Shown here piece after piece: positions 63,471 through 64,000 of a stretch of DNA of 64,000 bases; within the stretch, counting starts at the first letter, position 1, and every line of letters begins with the position of its first letter. The stretch is from Protula sp. h YS-2021 (taxonomy: Eukaryota; Annelida; Polychaeta; Sabellida; Serpulidae). The DNA is taken from positions 45,862,000-45,925,999 of the forward strand of contig OX457029.1 of NCBI GenBank assembly GCA_949752745.1, read 5' to 3'. Position numbers and translations under genes: made by a program. A model generated the notes under the pieces. It did not search any database, was not told the DNA's origin, and worked only from the letters and a program-made list of their open reading frames with translations.

Positions 63471-63878
63471 GGACTATTCACTATTTCTCAGCTATTGTTG
63501 TGAAGCAATGGTTCAATAAAATTTCTCACTGTGGTGCGTGTTAGTTTGAGCGAGAAAGAATCTGTGATTTATTTGTGATTAAAATGATCACTGGTTTGTT
63601 TTATCAATTATAGCGTTTCTTGAGTTGATCTCTAGCACTGATTAGTACACAGACTGTTTATTTCTAGAGATCGTGTGATTTAACTTCAACGAAGTACATT
63701 ACTTTATGTTAAGATTACTGTATATTAATCAGTATGTCACACCGACATCGGTTGGGTATGCCTTCCGTAGGAGGTTAGAGGGGTGGTAGTAAGGATGTAA
63801 GTGCTTCTGGTAATAACAGTATCCTTACTCTTTCGTCTCAGTCGCGTTTCTTCAACTGTTGTTATGTGCGCGCATAAG
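63471..63878. other. Unannotated stretch
   Basis: No gene recognised. It may include the 3' tail of the DIRS-like relic. Confidence 0.4.
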
Positions 63879-64000
63879 TACAGTAAAACCTTCTATTAAG
63901 GACAGCTAGGAACTGAGCATTTCTGTCCTTAATAGACAGGTGTCCCTAATGGACAGGTTAGACATTGTAACAAGAAAAATGACATGAAACAGTTGAAATC
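63879..64000 (+). mobile_element. Pogo/Tigger-like DNA transposon terminus, runs off the window
   Basis: TA followed by CAGTAAAACCTTCTATTAAG is a typical terminus of this superfamily (CAGTxxAACC...). CTATTAAGGACA (63,893-63,904) and TGTCCTTAATAG (63,924-63,935) form a perfect 12-bp stem, and a third related phrase, GTCCCTAATGGACAGG, follows. The other end lies beyond 64,000. Confidence 0.55.

Overview
This is a gene-poor eukaryotic (metazoan) window, not a prokaryotic one. It is AT-rich, has no long open reading frames or operon-like layout, and carries long (AT)n, (ATA)n and (AC)n microsatellites, 12-22 base poly-G tracts, two minisatellites and many decayed transposable elements. The element types (DIRS-like tyrosine-recombinase retrotransposons, Helentron/Helitron-like non-autonomous elements, Tc1/mariner and pogo-like DNA transposons, tRNA-headed SINEs) fit a marine invertebrate such as a mollusc or cnidarian. 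I cannot fix the species from the sequence.

Layout. 1-12 kb: the 3' end of a Helentron-like element at the left edge, a diverged copy at 5.7-6.3 kb, several short-phrase iterated repeats, an (ATA)n tract, a tRNA-like SINE head at 10.1 kb, and a cluster of ATGATATCAT-like palindromes at 11.2-12.4 kb. 13-20 kb: three copies of a foldback repeat family (two on +, one on -), two more Helentron-like copies meeting head-to-tail at 15,485/15,488, and a 28-bp perfect hairpin at 15.6 kb. 21.6-24.6 kb: a 43-44 bp minisatellite, a dispersed repeat with a perfect 11-bp palindrome and an internal 161-bp repeat, then a 27-bp minisatellite of about 38 units with a 189-bp higher-order period. 26.5 kb: a possible 3'-terminal coding exon. 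27-41.2 kb: a diverged tandem segmental duplication. Copy A (about 27.05-37.01 kb) holds a DIRS-like relic and a microsatellite that the shorter copy B (about 37.23-41.17 kb) lacks. A possible C2H2 zinc-finger exon lies just beyond the end of B. 41.8-43.6 kb: a pogo-like non-autonomous element sitting inside an (AT)n array, then a near-identical 152-bp direct repeat. 49.6-50.1 kb: a truncated Tc1-like transposase on the minus strand. 54-56 kb: a SINE head, a repeat related to 10.25 kb and a 126-bp tandem duplication. 60.3-60.8 kb: the best complete Helentron-like copy (518 bp). 61.5-63.5 kb: a second decayed DIRS-like element. 63.88 kb to the end: a pogo-like terminus running off the window.

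No intact autonomous element and no convincing complete host gene is visible. The recognisable proteins are all broken transposon remnants: reverse transcriptase with YLDF or YLD-stop where YLDD is expected, RNase H, tyrosine recombinase and an N-terminal Tc1 transposase. I did not find a new biological system. The parts most worth a second look are the Helentron-like family, the tandem duplication with its one-sided insertions, the foldback family and the two exon candidates.
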